A stretch of 64,000 nt of DNA from Jonquetella anthropi DSM 22815 (GTDB taxonomy: Bacteria > Synergistota > Synergistia > Synergistales > Dethiosulfovibrionaceae), in the NCBI RefSeq assembly GCF_000237805.1, contig NZ_CM001376.1:605010-669009 (forward strand), read 5' to 3'. The translations under genes were made by a program, and so were the position numbers. The first letter of the stretch is position 1, and each line of letters opens with the position of its first letter. A model generated the notes under the pieces. That model searched no databases. It was given only the letters and a program-made list of their open reading frames with translations, and had not been told where the DNA came from. Shown piece after piece: positions 61,902 through 64,000 of the stretch.

Positions 61902-62405
61902 TTATACCTCCAGCAGCAGACTGCCCAAATCCCGGAGGGCTCCGGCCAGCGAATAATCGTACGTGACGCCGGACACGATGATTCGGAAGCCGCCGTACAG
62001 ATCGGCGTCAATCTGCGGTTCCAGCACTACAAAGGAGACACCAAGCCGCCGGGCGGTCGCTTTTTCGAGCCGATGGCGGTTTTCCTCGCTGATCGGACGG
62101 GCTGAGGAGAGAATGCCCAAGGCGCCGCCTGCGGTGACGATGGCCCGCAGCCGAAGCAACCGGGCTAAGTCGCGCGCTTGGCTGATTTTTCCGCCCTCGG
62201 CCAGCAGGACTAACGTGTTAGCCGCTCGGTGATCCAACTTGAGGGAAGACAGCAGCCCCAACTTTTCTTGATGAGTCAGCAGGGGAGAGGCCAAAGTCCG
62301 GCCGAGCTCCGGGCAGAGCTCGAGCGCCTGAATTGCCGGAAGAAAATCGACGCTCTTCAGGCCCTCAAGCCGGGCGGCCTCGGCCAAGGGAAGCAGGGTC
62401 TTCAT
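61902..62405 (-). CDS. atpH: F1 ATP synthase delta subunit
   Basis: The 167-residue protein has the OSCP/delta C-terminal domain (FVVLEPQIDADLYGGFRIIV, YDYSLAGALRDLGSLL) and a helical N-terminal domain (LLTHQEKLGLLSSLKLDHRA). It forms part of the peripheral stalk joining F1 to the b subunit. It overlaps atpF by 4 nt. Confidence 0.93.
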   Translation of the reverse strand: MKTLLPLAEAARLEGLKSVDFLPAIQALELCPELGRTLASPLLTHQEKLGLLSSLKLDHRAANTLVLLAEGGKISQARDLARLLRLRAIVTAGGALGILSSARPISEENRHRLEKATARRLGVSFVVLEPQIDADLYGGFRIIVSGVTYDYSLAGALRDLGSLLLEV

Positions 62406-62881
62406 TCTTCGCCCCGGCAGAACCGGTCGATTAGCGTCAGGTCGTCTGCGTCGGTCATCTTTCGGCTGGCCAACTTAGCCGCCGCCTCAAGAATCAGCGA
62501 AGCCGTCTGCGTTTGAAGCCGCTCCTTAGCAAGCGCTTCTTCGCGGGCAATCCGTACCCGCATCTCTTCCAGCTCGTGCCGCGAGTCCTGTTTCGCCTGA
62601 GCGAGAATGATCTCGTAGGCTTGGTCGGCGTGATCCCGCGCGTCGTCAACAAGTCGGGAAGCCGCCCGGCTGGCCGCGTGCATTTGCTCCTCGTTGTGGC
62701 GCTGCAGTTCCTCGCCGACAGCCCGCGCGTCAGAGGCTCTCTTCAACTCGTCCGCAATAGCATCCTGACGGGCTTTCATCGCCCGGCGAAGCGGAGTGAA
62801 AAGGAACCGGCGCGCCAGAAGATAGAGCACCAGCAGGTTGAGCACAGTCCAGAGGATATTCCAGTCAACCTTGAGGAACAT
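62402..62881 (-). CDS. atpF: Fo ATP synthase b subunit
   Basis: The 159-residue protein has one N-terminal membrane helix (ILWTVLNLLVLYLLARRFLF) with the typical PLRRAMKARQDAIADELKRA start of a long hydrophilic coiled coil. It is the peripheral stalk of the complex, a single b rather than a b/b' pair. Confidence 0.94.
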   Translation of the reverse strand: MFLKVDWNILWTVLNLLVLYLLARRFLFTPLRRAMKARQDAIADELKRASDARAVGEELQRHNEEQMHAASRAASRLVDDARDHADQAYEIILAQAKQDSRHELEEMRVRIAREEALAKERLQTQTASLILEAAAKLASRKMTDADDLTLIDRFCRGEE

Positions 62882-62890
62882 AATGCAGGC

Positions 62891-63109
62891 CTACTTCAGA
62901 AGGATAACTGCCATCGCGACGACGAAACCGTAAATAGCCGTTGCCTCGGCCAATCCGCACCCTAACAACATGGTCTTCATCACATCATTTTTGGCCTCCG
63001 GCTGACGGGCGATCGACTCACAGGCCTTCCCTGTTGCCAAGCCGATGCCGATTCCCGCACCGACGCCAGTCAAAACGGCGATCCCAGCACCCAAAGCAGT
63101 TAAAGACAT
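62891..63109 (-). CDS. atpE: Fo ATP synthase c subunit
   Basis: The 72-residue protein has two hydrophobic helices joined by the polar loop ESIARQPEAKND. The ion-binding Glu is in GCGLAEATAIYG. Sodium-type c subunits add Gln in helix 1 (GQGYAAG position) and Ser/Thr next to the Glu. Here those positions are Ile (GIGIGLATG) and Ala, so proton coupling is inferred. Glu rather than Asp is common in anaerobes. A strong site (AAAGGAGCGAG) precedes the start. Confidence 0.96.
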   Translation of the reverse strand: MSLTALGAGIAVLTGVGAGIGIGLATGKACESIARQPEAKNDVMKTMLLGCGLAEATAIYGFVVAMAVILLK

Positions 63110-63127
63110 AACACTCGCTCCTTTCGG

Positions 63128-63802
63128 TTAATCAAGAACATCCTGAGTGAACAACAGCGTGAGAAAAACGAAAACAGCCATCTGAATCAACCCGTCGAAC
63201 AGGTCGAAGTACAGCCCTAAAATCGACGGAACGACCGCGGGGGTCAAATGATGAACCAGCGTCATCACGACGAACGCGCCGAAAATGTTGCCGAAAAGCC
63301 GCATGCACAGCGACAGAGGTCGGGTCGCCATGTCGATGATGTTGAAAGGAAGCATGGCGGGATTGGGCTCGATCAGCCGCTTTAGAGCCCCTTTCGGCCC
63401 TTTGACGGCTAAAAGGGTCCCGTAAATGACAAAAAAGCTGCACAGCGCCAGTCCAGCTGTGACGTTCAGGTCCTTCGTCGGCGGAACTAAATCCAACAGG
63501 CCCGATAGGTTAGCTACCGCAAGGTAGAGAGCCAGCGCGCCAAAATACGGCGAAAGGCCGGCGCACCGAGCCCCAAGCGTTCCGGTGATAAAGTCGTCCA
63601 TTGTCTTGACAAAGACTTCGCCAACCAGCTGCAGCTTTCCCGGCCGCATCTTAGCCCGGCGTCCGGCTAAAAAGAACAGAACGCCCAACAAGGCGACAAT
63701 GCCCCACGAAAAGACGACAGAACGAGGTACTTGAATGAGTCCTAAATTTACGCTCTGAGGCGTCACCGCCTGTTGAAGCTCTTGAGAGATAGTACCCGTC
63801 AC
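63128..63802 (-). CDS. atpB: Fo ATP synthase a subunit
   Basis: The 224-residue protein starts at GTG 63802, behind AAGGAGGTGACGG. It has about five membrane helices. The essential Arg of the proton half-channel is in LSLCMRLFGNIFGAFVVMTL, and the last helix LIQMAVFVFLTLLFTQDVLD is typical. It is the first gene of the atpBEFHAGDC operon. No atpI precedes it in the window. Confidence 0.95.
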   Translation of the reverse strand: MTGTISQELQQAVTPQSVNLGLIQVPRSVVFSWGIVALLGVLFFLAGRRAKMRPGKLQLVGEVFVKTMDDFITGTLGARCAGLSPYFGALALYLAVANLSGLLDLVPPTKDLNVTAGLALCSFFVIYGTLLAVKGPKGALKRLIEPNPAMLPFNIIDMATRPLSLCMRLFGNIFGAFVVMTLVHHLTPAVVPSILGLYFDLFDGLIQMAVFVFLTLLFTQDVLD

Positions 63803-63828
63803 CCGTCACCTCCTTTTTAAGCGCTCAC

Positions 63829-63856
63829 AGTATATGCTTTTAAAAGAAAAGTACAA
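63829..63856 (-). promoter_or_regulatory. Promoter of the atp operon
   Basis: On the minus strand TTGTAC (63856-63851) and TATACT (63834-63829) are 16 bp apart, about 27 bp before the atpB start. Upstream DNA to the window end is AT-rich and gene-free. Confidence 0.6.
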
Positions 63857-64000
63857 GGCTAAAAAATAATGGATTCTGAAAATGACAAAATATACGATAT
63901 TCTGCAGGGTATATTCAAAAGAATATCATATTGTTTGGAAATAGACTTGTTGTCCCTCGCCCCGAGCCGTTCGGCAAAAAGTTGAAAAAAAGATGACATG

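Overview
The window looks like a chromosome segment from an anaerobic, amino-acid- or peptide-fermenting Gram-negative bacterium, most likely of the phylum Synergistota (inference). The backbone is GC-rich. It encodes a 2-oxoacid:ferredoxin oxidoreductase, rubredoxin, acetate kinase, a complete F-type ATP synthase, a secreted C69 dipeptidase and selenium-handling genes. No taxonomic marker such as 16S rRNA is present.

Layout. 1-3823: translation and cofactor operon infB-rbfA-nrnA-truB-ribF, then tRNA-Arg(CCT). 3926-5380: decayed accessory DNA with an orphan RHH antitoxin and a small gene broken by an amber codon. 5433-7284: selenium-type genes (TusA-like protein, YedE permease, DUF3343). 7281-11198: SUI1 protein, transketolase, QueH and an AIR-synthase-like protein. 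11228-21281: M24 peptidase, rubredoxin, nucleoside kinase, LacI regulator, Mrp, TrmB, RsmD, CoaD, TmcAL, AckA, DUF177 and L32. 21394: tRNA-Val. 22484-25454: acpS, nnr, tsaE, tsaB. 25471-28228: korDABC. 28297-32215: rlmD, whose 3' end was captured by an AT-rich integrative element that is now a 2.6 kb fossil.

33159-39602 is the most distinctive locus. It holds nine co-directional minus-strand genes for a MerB-like lyase, a DsrE-like protein, an ABC importer with two separate binding proteins, a lipid-anchored or secreted protein ending in Cys-Cys, an ArsP-like permease and a small thioredoxin-like CPCC protein. It matches what I remember as the 'Sao' neighbourhood in NCBI family names (saoT-E-C-X-B-P-A-D-L). 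I know of no experimental description. The arrangement suggests uptake of an organometal(loid) or similar thiophilic compound, cleavage of it, and export of the product. Cysteine pairs recur in nearly every member, including sites where relatives are labelled '(seleno)protein'.

40213-51443: GIY-YIG/DUF4357 protein, Dps, secreted proteins, gltX, polA and a SurA-like protein with a 16-residue repeat tail. 51522-57007 is an accessory island between tRNA-Ser/tRNA-Arg(ACG) and tRNA-Arg(TCG). It contains an intact IS3-family element, four tandem hairpin repeats with compensatory base changes, an ATC-hydrolase-family gene, a zeta-toxin-like kinase and another orphan antitoxin. 57091-63802: tadA, then the atpBEFHAGDC operon on the minus strand.
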